Shown: in pieces, positions 53,452 through 62,964 of the stretch
Position numbering within the stretch: position 1 is the stretch's first letter
Layout: every line of letters starts with the position of its first letter
Assembly (NCBI GenBank): GCA_009827225.1
Contig: WUAI01000011.1
Coordinates: 1 to 64,000, forward strand
Length of the DNA: 64,000 nt
DNA from: Flavobacteriaceae bacterium
GTDB taxonomy: Bacteria > Bacteroidota > Bacteroidia > Flavobacteriales > Flavobacteriaceae
Reading direction: 5' to 3'
The notes under the pieces: model-generated
Databases searched by the model: none
What the model was told of the DNA's origin: nothing
What the model saw: the letters and a program-made list of their open reading frames with translations, nothing else
Program-made: the position numbers and the translations under genes

Positions 53452-54870
53452 TTAATTATAACTACGAGGCCCTAAAAAGGCTGTAGTTGTTGTTTCTATT
53501 AATTCTTCTCCACTGTACACCCCGATCTTCAATCGGTCTTTATCCCCGCTCAAGGCGCTATTATTGATTTCTATGAACAATGTCCCTTCATCCAGCCCTT
53601 GCTTGGGAACGGTAAGCGCACCTTGCTTTACCATTTTAATCTCTCCCTTATGCGACAGCAACTTAAACTGAACGTCTTCGATAGAGGCTGTGGTTTTATT
53701 CACCAGTTTATAGGTATACACATTGCTGATGATATTCTCGGCCTTGCGCTCATATAGCTGACCCGGTAATCTTAAAATCCTTGCTTCCACATCATTCCGA
53801 AGGAATAACATTCCTACAAATACTGTGATCAATATTCCCAACACTGCCGTGTATCCTTTGAGCCTTGGATTGAAAGTAAATCTTGCTTTCTTCTCAATAT
53901 TATCTTCACTGGCATACCGTATTAGTCCTTTTGGCAAATTCACCGATTCCATCATGTGGTCACAAGCATCGATACAGGCGGTACAATTCACACATTCCAG
54001 TTGGGTTCCGTTTCGAATATCTATTCCGGTAGGACACACATGCACACATTGAAAACAATCGATACAGTCACCTTTCCCGGTGGAAGGTCGGTCTTCGTTT
54101 TTTCTGAACTTAGCCCGGCCTGCTTCCTTTTCTCCGCGCTTATGATCGTAGGCAACAACAATGGATTTATTATCCAGCAGTACTCCCTGTAATCGTCCGT
54201 AAGGACAGGCAATGATACATACCTGCTCCCGAAACCAGGCAAACACAAAGTAGAATACCCCCGTAAATATGAGCAGCGAAATAAACGTGCTCAGATGTTT
54301 CATAGGACCATTCGTAACATATAATATAAGCCTGTCACTACCGATGAGATAAGCTAAGAAGATGTTTGCGATGAGGAACGAAATGATAAAGAATATTGAC
54401 CATTTAAGTGTTCTTTTTCGAATCTTCTCGGCGTTCCACGGCATCTTGCTAAGCCTTATTTGCTTACCGCGATCTCCATCAATCCAGTATTCGATTCTGC
54501 GGAAGACCATCTCCATAAAAATGGTCTGCGGACAAACCCATCCACAGAATAGGCGTCCGAAGGCAACCGTAAACAGTATCACAAAAACTACCCCGATGAT
54601 CATCATGATCACGAACAGGTGAAAATCCTGTGGCCAGAATGGAAAGCCGAAGATATTGAATCGTCTTTCCAGGACATTAAGCATGATAAACTGGTTGCCA
54701 TTTACGGTTATAAATGGAGCCGCAAACAGGAAAGCCAACAGGAAATAGCTAACCACCTTTCGGTATTCGTAAAACCTGCCGAAGGGTTTTTTGGGAAATA
54801 ACCAGGCCCTTTTCCCTTCGGAAGTTACCGTTGCAATACTATCTCTGAACTTTTCCGTTTCCTCACTCAT
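53452..54870 (-). CDS. ccoG: Cytochrome c oxidase accessory protein CcoG (FixG/RdxA)
   Basis: 472 residues with about five spans. CGWVCPQ (Cys109, Cys113) and CIIACPYGR precede two ferredoxin-type 4Fe-4S clusters (CIDCFQCVHVCPTG and CVNCTACIDACD). A C-terminal immunoglobulin-like domain is periplasmic. It is thought to reduce copper for insertion into the cbb3 oxidase. Operon position between ccoP and ccoH fits. Confidence 0.96.
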   Translation of the reverse strand: MSEETEKFRDSIATVTSEGKRAWLFPKKPFGRFYEYRKVVSYFLLAFLFAAPFITVNGNQFIMLNVLERRFNIFGFPFWPQDFHLFVIMMIIGVVFVILFTVAFGRLFCGWVCPQTIFMEMVFRRIEYWIDGDRGKQIRLSKMPWNAEKIRKRTLKWSIFFIISFLIANIFLAYLIGSDRLILYVTNGPMKHLSTFISLLIFTGVFYFVFAWFREQVCIIACPYGRLQGVLLDNKSIVVAYDHKRGEKEAGRAKFRKNEDRPSTGKGDCIDCFQCVHVCPTGIDIRNGTQLECVNCTACIDACDHMMESVNLPKGLIRYASEDNIEKKARFTFNPRLKGYTAVLGILITVFVGMLFLRNDVEARILRLPGQLYERKAENIISNVYTYKLVNKTTASIEDVQFKLLSHKGEIKMVKQGALTVPKQGLDEGTLFIEINNSALSGDKDRLKIGVYSGEELIETTTTAFLGPRSYN

Positions 54871-54905
54871 CCTGCCTGCTTAATTCAAATATCGTTTCGA
54901 ATTAT

Positions 54906-55862
54906 TTAGTTGTTCATCGTAATAGAAGCAGCGGTACTATCCACCACGACTTCATTAGTTTCCTCAGCAGGCACTACCTCCGCTTCCGGGTCTACCCATA
55001 TTTCCCCTTCGGGATCCTTAGGTTCAGCCGGGGTCGTCCCCTGGAAAGTAAGCAGGTAACTGGATACCTGTGCGATTTCACTTGGTTTCAATTCAGATTT
55101 CCATGATACCATACCTTTTCCATCGCGTCCACCCTCCATGATGGTATTGAAGACGTTCTTGATTCCTCCACCTAAGATCCAATACTCATCGGTTAGGTTC
55201 GGACCAATACCTCCTCCACCATCAGCTTTATGACATGCCACACAGCTGGTATTGAAAATTGCCTTACCGGCACTTAAATCGGCCGCATCCGTAAGAAGTT
55301 CAACGGTATTCACATCCACCAGATCCTTTGCGGTTTTCTTGTACTCTTCGATCGCGAGACGAGCTTCATTCATCTCGATCTCGTATTCCTCGGTTTGTGT
55401 GGTTCCATCGAAAATATGGTACCGTGCCAGGTAAATAGCTGCGAAGATGATGGTAGCATAGAACCCATACACCCACCATGGTGGTAGCGTATTGTCCAGT
55501 TCTTTTATTCCGTCATAATTATGATCCAGGATAATTTCTCCTTCTTCTTCCATGGGTCTTCCTCCTGCGAGTTTCTTATAAACCCTTTTGATCCATCCGA
55601 ATCTTTTTTCTTTTCGTTCGGCCTCTGCTTTCAAATAACGTGCCTGTCCTGCTTCATCTAATCCTCTCCACAGAATGCTTTTCAATGAAGCTGAAATGAT
55701 TTCCACTGCGATGGCCAGTAAGAAGAGCATTCCCAGTACAGCCCATACGATCGGGTATTTAATGACAACTATTTCTTCACCCGGCGCCAGAGTATATTCC
55801 AGCAGCAGGTAAGCTACGGTCATAAAAAGTGTTACGCGTAAATAAGATGCTGCTGTGTTCAT
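54906..55862 (-). CDS. ccoP: cbb3-type cytochrome c oxidase subunit III (CcoP)
   Basis: 318 residues. Two or three spans (about 9-22, 33-57, 130-147) and one cytochrome c domain with CVACH (Cys207, Cys210, His211) and a candidate axial Met251 (GKGMVSW). Proteobacterial CcoP has two haem c groups; only one CxxCH is present here. An N-terminal extension of some 120 residues with two spans precedes the usual CcoP anchor. It passes electrons from soluble cytochromes to CcoO. The start overlaps the CcoQ-like gene by 4 nt. Confidence 0.93.
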   Translation of the reverse strand: MNTAASYLRVTLFMTVAYLLLEYTLAPGEEIVVIKYPIVWAVLGMLFLLAIAVEIISASLKSILWRGLDEAGQARYLKAEAERKEKRFGWIKRVYKKLAGGRPMEEEGEIILDHNYDGIKELDNTLPPWWVYGFYATIIFAAIYLARYHIFDGTTQTEEYEIEMNEARLAIEEYKKTAKDLVDVNTVELLTDAADLSAGKAIFNTSCVACHKADGGGGIGPNLTDEYWILGGGIKNVFNTIMEGGRDGKGMVSWKSELKPSEIAQVSSYLLTFQGTTPAEPKDPEGEIWVDPEAEVVPAEETNEVVVDSTAASITMNN

Positions 55863-56044
55863 AGGATTTCTTCTTTTGAGTTATCTAATGGAATATTGCT
55901 TACTTCTTTTATATGTTCCTTCTTGGCCGTAAAAACCCACCAGAAGAGGGCGACGAAAAAGATGAAAAAGATCAACAGCGAGATGATTGGATACACCTCC
56001 ACTCCGTCTATGTTTTCTAAATTTCCTTTGATGAATTTCAACAT
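55859..56044 (-). CDS. ccoQ: CcoQ-like small subunit of cbb3 oxidase
   Basis: 61 residues with one span (about 19-38, SLLIFFIFFVALFWWVFTAK) and a charged tail. Its size, topology and position between ccoNO and ccoP are those of CcoQ/FixQ, which stabilises the complex. It overlaps ccoP by 4 nt and follows ccoNO by 2 bp. Confidence 0.85.
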   Translation of the reverse strand: MLKFIKGNLENIDGVEVYPIISLLIFFIFFVALFWWVFTAKKEHIKEVSNIPLDNSKEEIL

Positions 56045-56046
56045 GA

Positions 56047-58251
56047 CTATTTGGATTTAGTAGCTGAAGCTTCAGCTGTATTTTTAACTTTAATATCGGT
56101 TCCCAATCGCTGTAAGTAGGCGATCAACGCAACTACTTCACGATTTCTCATCTCTACGAACGGCTCACCATTGTCGGCCGCAAATTTCTTGTCGGCCTCA
56201 TAGGTTTTGGCGAAGTCCGGATCGTTATACAGGTTTTGTTCTATCAAGGTACCCTGTTCATCCATCCATTCCTGAGCACGGTCGATCTCCTCCTGGGTAT
56301 ATGGAACCCCCAAAGTTACCATCGCTTCCATCTTAGCCTGTGTCATAGATTTATCGAGTTCGTTCCGAATTAGCCATTTATAGGATGGCATGATGGAACC
56401 GGACGAGGTACTCTGGGGGTCATAAAAGTGGTTGAGATGCCAATTGTCTGAATACTTTCCACCTACTCTTAACAAATCGGGTCCGGTACGTTTACTACCC
56501 CATAAGAATGGATGATCGTACACATACTCTCCGGATTTAGAGTATTCACCATAACGTTCTACTTCACTTCGGAAAGGACGTATCATTTGAGAGTGACACG
56601 CATTACAACTTTCCCTAATATAAATGTCTCTACCCTCAAGTTCGAGCGGTGTATATGGTTTGACACTAGTTATTTTAGGAACATAATCGTCCACCATGAG
56701 TGAAGGAATAATCTGTACCATACCACCGATAAGAATCGCAATTGTTGCATATATAGTTAGCTTCACAGGCCTTCTTTCCAGCCAGGTGTGGTATCCTTCT
56801 TTAGCAGTTCTTCTCTTAGGAACTCTTTGCAATGGAACTGCTTCGGCCAATTCGTCGGTCACTTTTGAACCTTGAGCTACTGTTTTAGCAATGTTATATA
56901 ACAACATTAATGCACCTATAATAAATAGGGTTCCACCAATAGCTCTCATCCAATACATCGGGATAATCTCGCTTACCGTTTCGAGGAAGTTTCCATAGGT
57001 AAGGGTACCGTCCGGATTGAACTGCTTCCACATCGATGCCTGAACAAATCCTGCAACGTACATGGGAAGCGCATACATTATAATTCCTAAGGTTCCGATC
57101 CAGAAGTGCGCATTCGCCCACTTGGTAGACCATAAGCTTGTTTTAAATAATTTAGGAACCAACCAATAGATCATACCGAAGGTCAGGAATCCATTCCATG
57201 CCAGGGCTCCTACGTGAACGTGAGCAATTACCCAATCGCTAAAGTGAGCGATTGCATTTACGTTTTTCAGGGACAACATAGGTCCTTCGAAAGTGGCCAT
57301 ACCATATCCCGTAATCGCTACCACCATAAATTTAAGTACGGGGCTGGTTCGAACTTTATCCCATGCTCCTCTCAAGGTGAGAAGTCCGTTGATCATACCT
57401 CCCCAACTTGGGGCGATCAACATCACAGAAAAGGCAACACCAAGGTTCTGAGCCCAATCAGGTAATGAAGAATACAACAAGTGGTGTGGCCCTGCCCAGA
57501 TATAAATAAAGATCAGTGACCAGAAGTGAACAATCGAAAGTCGGTACGAATAGACCGGACGATTGGCCGCTTTAGGTACGAAATAGTACATCAACCCAAG
57601 GAAAGGAGTTGTTAGGAAAAATGCTACGGCATTATGCCCGTACCACCATTGCACCAAAGCATCCTGCACTCCTGCGTAAAAAGAATAACTCTTCAAGGCA
57701 CTTACCGGCAATTCGATGCTGTTCACAATGTGTAAAACGGCGACAGTTACAAACGTGGCCAGATAGAACCAAATGGCAACATACAAGTGTCGTTGGCGAC
57801 GCTTTAATATGGTCCCGATCAGGTTAGCACCAAACGCTACCCAGATAATGGCGATTGCGATGTCGAACGGCCATTCCAGTTCTGCGTATTCCTTTGAAGT
57901 TGTATAACCGAGGGGTAAAGTAATGGCGGCCCCTACGATAATCGCCTGCCATCCCCAGAAATTCAGTTTACTTAAAAAGTTACTCCACATTCTCGCTTTT
58001 AAAAGGCGCTGCGTCGAGTAATAAACTCCTGCGAAAATGGCATTCCCCACAAACGCAAAAATCACCGCGTTGGTGTGTAAAGGACGTAAGCGGCCAAAAC
58101 TGAGCCAGGAAATCCCGTCGGTTAGGTTGGGAAAGAGAAACATAAAAGCGAGCAATAGACCCACCAACATTCCAACGACTCCCCAAATAATGGTCGCCCA
58201 AATGAAATTTTTAACGATTTTATTATCGTAGTAAAACTGTTGTAATTCCAT
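56047..58251 (-). CDS. ccoNO: Fused cbb3-type cytochrome c oxidase subunits I and II (CcoN-CcoO)
   Basis: 734 residues. The N-terminal about 490 residues are CcoN (12 spans; histidine ligands in PLHTNAVIF, WYGHNAVAFFLTTP, WAGPHHLLYSSLPDW and HVHVGALAWNG). The C-terminal about 220 residues are CcoO, anchored by one span and with the haem c motif CNACHSQMIRPF near residue 550. The two subunits, separate in most bacteria, are one chain, as usual in Bacteroidota. It reduces oxygen with high affinity and pumps protons. Confidence 0.97.
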   Translation of the reverse strand: MELQQFYYDNKIVKNFIWATIIWGVVGMLVGLLLAFMFLFPNLTDGISWLSFGRLRPLHTNAVIFAFVGNAIFAGVYYSTQRLLKARMWSNFLSKLNFWGWQAIIVGAAITLPLGYTTSKEYAELEWPFDIAIAIIWVAFGANLIGTILKRRQRHLYVAIWFYLATFVTVAVLHIVNSIELPVSALKSYSFYAGVQDALVQWWYGHNAVAFFLTTPFLGLMYYFVPKAANRPVYSYRLSIVHFWSLIFIYIWAGPHHLLYSSLPDWAQNLGVAFSVMLIAPSWGGMINGLLTLRGAWDKVRTSPVLKFMVVAITGYGMATFEGPMLSLKNVNAIAHFSDWVIAHVHVGALAWNGFLTFGMIYWLVPKLFKTSLWSTKWANAHFWIGTLGIIMYALPMYVAGFVQASMWKQFNPDGTLTYGNFLETVSEIIPMYWMRAIGGTLFIIGALMLLYNIAKTVAQGSKVTDELAEAVPLQRVPKRRTAKEGYHTWLERRPVKLTIYATIAILIGGMVQIIPSLMVDDYVPKITSVKPYTPLELEGRDIYIRESCNACHSQMIRPFRSEVERYGEYSKSGEYVYDHPFLWGSKRTGPDLLRVGGKYSDNWHLNHFYDPQSTSSGSIMPSYKWLIRNELDKSMTQAKMEAMVTLGVPYTQEEIDRAQEWMDEQGTLIEQNLYNDPDFAKTYEADKKFAADNGEPFVEMRNREVVALIAYLQRLGTDIKVKNTAEASATKSK

Positions 58252-58259
58252 AGTTGATT

Positions 58260-58469
58260 CTATTTCTGATTTAAATTGATTGGTTTATTATCTGAGGGAT
58301 CATCAGTTTCGGTTTCACTGATGTCCAATAGTTCATCTTCAAAAAGCATACGCACAGAAGGAGTATAGGTGTCGTCATATTGCCCTTTCCGTACTGAAAC
58401 AATAAAGGCAATAAAAAAAACGATCGCTACACATACACTGATCGCTAAAAGCATATAAATGATACTCAT
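58260..58469 (-). CDS. ccoS: cbb3-type cytochrome oxidase assembly protein CcoS
   Basis: 69 residues with one span (about 4-26) and the CcoS-typical KGQYDD motif followed by PSVRMLFEDEL. It is needed for cofactor loading of the oxidase. Placed between ccoI (67 bp upstream) and ccoNO (8 bp downstream), as expected. Confidence 0.93.
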   Translation of the reverse strand: MSIIYMLLAISVCVAIVFFIAFIVSVRKGQYDDTYTPSVRMLFEDELLDISETETDDPSDNKPINLNQK

Positions 58470-58536
58470 ACCTTACCTGAATTCTGGGTTAAAAATATCC
58501 TCGTCTTCTTCGGAATAAAATGACATCGGTCAGCTT

Positions 58537-60951
58537 TTATGATTTAATTTTAGCATTCAATTTCCTGCTTACTACTTGTGTAAAGATTGTGGTGAAAACC
58601 ACAATACTTATAGAACTCAATGGCATGAGAATAGCTGCCACAACAGGTTCTAAATGTCCTGTGACGGCAAATCCCAAACCGATCAAGTTATATAGTAAAG
58701 ACAAAAGAAAACTCCATTTGATAATCGAGATTCCCTTGCTCGATAATTTCAGAAAACGGGTAATATCTTTAAACCTTGATGCATCGAGAATTCCATCACA
58801 GGCGGGTGAAAACACGTTGATGTCTTCGGAAATTACCAACCCCACATCACTCTGAGCCAATGCCCCGGCATCATTCAACCCATCACCGATCATCATTACC
58901 TTGTGACCATTTTGTTGCAAACGCTTTACGAACACAAGTTTATCATCCGGTTTGTGATTGAAATGCAGGGAAACGCTTTCGGGTAGCCGAGTGGTGAGGT
59001 ATTCTTTCTCCCCTTCATTATCTCCGGAGAGGACTGCAAGTCTATGGGTAGCAGAAAGGTTTTCAAATATTTCATCGATCCCTTTTCGGTATGAATTCTG
59101 AAAGAGGTAATACCCCTTGTATTCGTCATTACTCGTAATATGCACCTCGGTCCTGTTCAGATCTTTTTCAGGCCCTTTTCCGGCCTCACGATCCGACACA
59201 TAGGTATACGATCCTACTTTGATATCCTGCCCTTTATACGACGCCTGTATTCCTTTACCTACTTTTTCCTCAAATTCATCAAGGGTAAGGATTTGCTCGG
59301 CATGAAGCATTTCATATAAAGAACGACTCAATGGATGATTGGAGGCGCGTAAGGTTGAATTCAACAATAATTCCTCCTCTGCACTCAGGGCGATACCGTT
59401 ATAGGTAATGGTATTTTTATGGTGAGTTGTAAGCGTTCCTGTTTTATCAAAAATGACAGTATCCACCGCTGCCAGGCGCTCAATAGTTTGCGCCTCTTTG
59501 AGATAGAGCTTGTTCCTTCCAAAAATCCGAAGCAGATTTCCTAATGTAAATGGTGCGGCTAATGCGATGGCACATGGGCAAGCCACAATAAGAACTGCGG
59601 TAAAGACATTGAACGCCTTGGAAGGATCCAGGTAGAGCCAAATAATTGTGGTGATAATCGCGATGCTTAATACCGCAATGGTAAAATGTTTGCTGATGCT
59701 GTTGGTGAGATTCTGAAATCTACCCTTACCCTCTTTGCTGAAAACTTCATTACTCCAAAGTTGAGTGAGGTAACTTTGTTCCACTACTTTAATCACCTCT
59801 ACTTCAATACTACCGGTTTTTTGTCGGCCACCAGCGTATATTTTTTCACCGGACTCTTTAATTACCGGTATGGCTTCACCAGTAACGAAACTATAGTCGA
59901 TCAGGGCATCTCCTTTCAGTAAGATACAGTCGGCTGGAATAATCTCTTCATTTCTTATTAGAATATGATCTCCCTGTTTCAGATCATAAATCTGCACCTG
60001 CTCTTCCTCTACCGGTTGATAGATGCCCTTTCTGTTAATTCGGGTAACCGCCATGGGGAAATACGATTTATAGTCACGTTCGAACGACAGGAATGCGTAG
60101 GTTTTTTGCTGAAAGAACTTTCCTAGTAACAAGAAAAACACGAGTCCGTTGAGACTATCAAAAAATCCTGATCCCCAATCAAAAACTATGTCGATCGTAC
60201 TTCGAATGAACAGGGTGGCAATCCCCAATGCAATCGGAACATCGATATTTAAAATCTTTGATTGTAAGCCTTTATATGCCGAAATGAAGTAACCGCTACC
60301 AGAGTAGAATACCACCGGCAATGAAAAGGCAAACATCAACCATCGGAACAAATGCTTGAATCGCTCCAGCCAAAATTCATTCACTTCAAAATATTCAGGA
60401 AATGACAGGAACATCACATTTCCAAAAGCAAAACCAGCAACCCCCAATTTGTATATCAGAGATCTGTCAATATGTTTCGGTTTCTTAGAGAAGTCTTCCA
60501 GACTGATATTGGGTTCGTATCCAATACGGGATAACAAGATGACCAGTTCTTTGAGGGAGATATTTTCCGAAGAAAAGGTGATTCGAATCGTCTTTTCCGG
60601 GAAATTTACCAGGGAGGACTTAATCGCCGAAATTAACCGCGATAGATTTTCAAGAACCCAGATACATGAGCTACAATGCATGCTGGGAACAAGGAAATTA
60701 ACTACACTGGTGCTGCCTTCATCAAACTCCAGAAGTTTGGCGACGATATCCGGATTCTCCAGATAATCGAATTTGCCATCGGTTAATTCCGGCGAGATCC
60801 CGGGTGTGTTCTCAAGGTCGTAGTAATAATCGAGATCGTTCGTGCTGAAGATCTCATAAACGGTTTTACATCCATTGCAGCAAAATGACTTTTCCTCAAA
60901 CACGATGGTTTGTGTGTCACAGGAATCTCCGCAATGAAAACAAAGTTGCAT
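58537..60951 (-). CDS. ccoI: Copper-exporting P1B-type ATPase for oxidase assembly (CcoI)
   Basis: 804 residues. An N-terminal Cys-rich zinc-ribbon-like segment (CFHCGDSC, CCNGC; Cys4, 7, 11, 24, 25, 28) precedes a heavy-metal-associated domain with MHCSSC (Cys92, Cys95 or near). Eight spans include the metal motif CPCAIALAAP; the phosphorylation site is DKTGTLT and the hinge GDGLNDAGAL. This ATPase moves copper to the periplasm for the CuB site of cbb3 oxidase. It is the first gene of the cluster, with a perfect -7 box (TATGTTTG) 45 bp upstream. Confidence 0.95.
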   Translation of the reverse strand: MQLCFHCGDSCDTQTIVFEEKSFCCNGCKTVYEIFSTNDLDYYYDLENTPGISPELTDGKFDYLENPDIVAKLLEFDEGSTSVVNFLVPSMHCSSCIWVLENLSRLISAIKSSLVNFPEKTIRITFSSENISLKELVILLSRIGYEPNISLEDFSKKPKHIDRSLIYKLGVAGFAFGNVMFLSFPEYFEVNEFWLERFKHLFRWLMFAFSLPVVFYSGSGYFISAYKGLQSKILNIDVPIALGIATLFIRSTIDIVFDWGSGFFDSLNGLVFFLLLGKFFQQKTYAFLSFERDYKSYFPMAVTRINRKGIYQPVEEEQVQIYDLKQGDHILIRNEEIIPADCILLKGDALIDYSFVTGEAIPVIKESGEKIYAGGRQKTGSIEVEVIKVVEQSYLTQLWSNEVFSKEGKGRFQNLTNSISKHFTIAVLSIAIITTIIWLYLDPSKAFNVFTAVLIVACPCAIALAAPFTLGNLLRIFGRNKLYLKEAQTIERLAAVDTVIFDKTGTLTTHHKNTITYNGIALSAEEELLLNSTLRASNHPLSRSLYEMLHAEQILTLDEFEEKVGKGIQASYKGQDIKVGSYTYVSDREAGKGPEKDLNRTEVHITSNDEYKGYYLFQNSYRKGIDEIFENLSATHRLAVLSGDNEGEKEYLTTRLPESVSLHFNHKPDDKLVFVKRLQQNGHKVMMIGDGLNDAGALAQSDVGLVISEDINVFSPACDGILDASRFKDITRFLKLSSKGISIIKWSFLLSLLYNLIGLGFAVTGHLEPVVAAILMPLSSISIVVFTTIFTQVVSRKLNAKIKS

Positions 60952-60995
60952 AAATTAATTTGCTCAAATACCTTGTGCAAAGGTGAAGAGGGGAG

Positions 60996-61021
60996 CAAAC
61001 ATAAAACATGATAAAAGTCAG
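60996..61021 (-). promoter_or_regulatory. ccoI promoter with possible FNR/CRP-type site
   Basis: Minus-strand -7 box TATGTTTG (61003-60996) is an exact match. Directly upstream lies CTGACTTTTATCAT (61021-61008), which agrees with TTGATnnnnATCAA at 7 of 10 defined positions. Its centre is about 25 bp upstream of the predicted start, closer than a typical activator site, so it may repress or be chance. Confidence 0.35.
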
Positions 61022-61084
61022 TTTCACTCGAATATTTCAGCCCCAATGCTGACAATTATCATAGTATTCAAATAACATGACTTC

Positions 61085-61092
61085 TAGCTTTG
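61085..61092 (+). promoter_or_regulatory. -7 box of the universal stress protein gene
   Basis: TAGCTTTG matches TAnnTTTG exactly and lies 20 bp before the ATG at 61113. It sits inside the longer open frame that starts at 61077, favouring the later start. Confidence 0.55.
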
Positions 61093-61112
61093 TCCTAACA
61101 AACTTGAAGATT

Positions 61113-61943
61113 ATGAGAAATATCTTATTACCAACCGACTTCTCCGAAAATTCACGCAATGCCATGGAGTATGCATTAGAGATGCTGCACGGGCAGGATT
61201 GCAACTTTAGCATTTTAAACGTTCAGACTACTGGAGAGTTTGTCTTGGATGATTTTTACGCTGCTTCAGCAAATGCTTCTGTTCACCAGGCAATATTGAG
61301 TGATAACAAGAAAAAACTGAAAGAATTCATCACCAGCTTTGAGGAAAAGTATCAGAACGAAAATTTTGAATTCCACTCATTCGTGGATTATGACGCATTT
61401 ACCGATGCCATCCAGCAAATAGTGAATTCTCAGGATATCGATTTGATCATCATGGGTTCCAACGGGGCCACCGATGCCAGCGAGGTCCTTTTTGGAAGTC
61501 ATACGCTGAAAGTGATCCGAAATGTAAATTGCCCTGTACTTATCATCCCGGAAGACTACAAGTTTTCGGGCATGAAATCCGTGTTGTTTACGGCAAATAC
61601 ATGTAAGGATCTGAAGCACGAATCCGCCAAACCGATTAAGGATTTACTCGACAACTTTGATCCCGAATTGCATTTATTGAAAATAAAGAAAGCCGCTAAT
61701 GGCCCTACACATCAGTGCACCTCTTGCCTGGTGGATGTATTACAGGACATTGAGTATACATCACATACCGTGCGTGGGATTCCATTGCCTATGGCTGTGG
61801 ACGCTTTTGTACAACTCAATACGGTAGATCTGCACGCCACTTTCGTGGAACGCGAATCTTTCATGGATCGATTCTTATTTGGATCGGAAACCAGCAAATT
61901 AAGTTATGCCACGCGAGTTCCATTGCTGGTAATGCACAAATAG
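61113..61943 (+). CDS. Tandem-domain universal stress protein
   Basis: 276 residues from ATG 61113 (the in-frame ATG at 61077 lies upstream of the promoter box). The N-terminal Usp domain begins NILLPTDFSENSRNAMEYAL and has the ATP-binding pattern Gly-x2-Gly-x9-Gly-Ser in MGSNG to FGS. The C-terminal half is a degenerate Usp domain with a CTSC pair (THQCTSCLVD) and a closing RVPLLVMHK strand. Such proteins often respond to low oxygen or energy; its position next to ccoI and beside a D-lactate-type dehydrogenase fits. Convergent with the dehydrogenase gene, stops 1 bp apart. Confidence 0.93.
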   Translation: MRNILLPTDFSENSRNAMEYALEMLHGQDCNFSILNVQTTGEFVLDDFYAASANASVHQAILSDNKKKLKEFITSFEEKYQNENFEFHSFVDYDAFTDAIQQIVNSQDIDLIIMGSNGATDASEVLFGSHTLKVIRNVNCPVLIIPEDYKFSGMKSVLFTANTCKDLKHESAKPIKDLLDNFDPELHLLKIKKAANGPTHQCTSCLVDVLQDIEYTSHTVRGIPLPMAVDAFVQLNTVDLHATFVERESFMDRFLFGSETSKLSYATRVPLLVMHK

Positions 61944-61944
61944 A

Positions 61945-62937
61945 TTAGTTCAGTTCATTCTCCACATCCATTCCAACTTCCCAACGGGTAAAATTGTGCA
62001 TGGTTGTATCTGCAATTTTTGCAATGGCTTCTTCAGTAACGAACGCCTGGTGCGGCGTGAGGACTACTTTCGGGTGATCGATGAGTTCCTGCAGTAGCGG
62101 GTCATCAAGTTTTTCTTTTTCAGAATGATCATAGAAAAACACCCCGTGTTCTTTTTCATACACGTCGGCAGCGTAGCCTTTTATCTTACCTCCATCCAGG
62201 GCATCCAATATGTCCCTGGTATTTACAATAGCACCCCGCGCGATATTTACAATTACAGAATTTGGTCGTGCCGATTGCAACAATTTTTTGTCAAACATAT
62301 GATGAGTTTCGGAATTAAGAGGCACACTAATAAAAAGTACATCGCTGCGTTCTATCAAGCCTTTTAAGGAGGTATATTGAATCCCATAATTTCGAGCAAG
62401 CTCTTTATTCAAAACTAAATCATGACCCCATATTTCACATCCAAAACCGTGCATGATCTTGGTGATCACACTACCGATACGTCCAGTCCCTAATACACCC
62501 ACGTTTTTTTGATACAGGTCAAACCCCATAAGATTCCCCAAGAGGAAATTGTATTGTTTAATTTGTTGATGAGAAGTGAGCAATTTACGATTGAGAGCCA
62601 TCAGCAATGCAACCGCATGTTCGGCGATGGCATGAGGAGAATATTTCGGCACATGGGCCACTTTAATTCCCAATTTTCTGGCCATAAAAAGGTTGATATT
62701 GTCATAGCCCGTAGATCTCAGGCTAATAAATTTGACCCCAAAATCTTTGAGCTTCTCCAACACCACGGAACTGGCGTCGTCTGCCGAAAAAATGGAAATC
62801 CCATCATAACCAAGCGCCTTCATGGCCGTATGGGTTGTTAAACGTTCCGGAATGAAGGTAATATCATGTTTCTGGTTATTGGATTTTTCCAAAAACGGAA
62901 TCTCAAAATCCTTGGCGCTATAGAACAATATTTTCAT
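61945..62937 (-). CDS. ldhA: D-2-hydroxyacid dehydrogenase, D-lactate dehydrogenase-like
   Basis: 330 residues, full length for the LdhA type. Nucleotide-binding GVLGTGRIGS (GxGxxG), followed by GHDLV; catalytic Arg in NIARGAIVNT, Glu in the following helix, and His in TPHQAFVTEEA. It interconverts pyruvate and D-lactate with NAD(H), useful in oxygen limitation; that is family knowledge and the sequence fits the D-lactate branch (HAIAEHAVALLMALNRKL). Neighbouring cbb3 and Usp genes support a low-oxygen setting. Confidence 0.88.
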   Translation of the reverse strand: MKILFYSAKDFEIPFLEKSNNQKHDITFIPERLTTHTAMKALGYDGISIFSADDASSVVLEKLKDFGVKFISLRSTGYDNINLFMARKLGIKVAHVPKYSPHAIAEHAVALLMALNRKLLTSHQQIKQYNFLLGNLMGFDLYQKNVGVLGTGRIGSVITKIMHGFGCEIWGHDLVLNKELARNYGIQYTSLKGLIERSDVLFISVPLNSETHHMFDKKLLQSARPNSVIVNIARGAIVNTRDILDALDGGKIKGYAADVYEKEHGVFFYDHSEKEKLDDPLLQELIDHPKVVLTPHQAFVTEEAIAKIADTTMHNFTRWEVGMDVENELN

Positions 62938-62964
62938 CGACTCGAGATTTGAATAGGGAGCATT

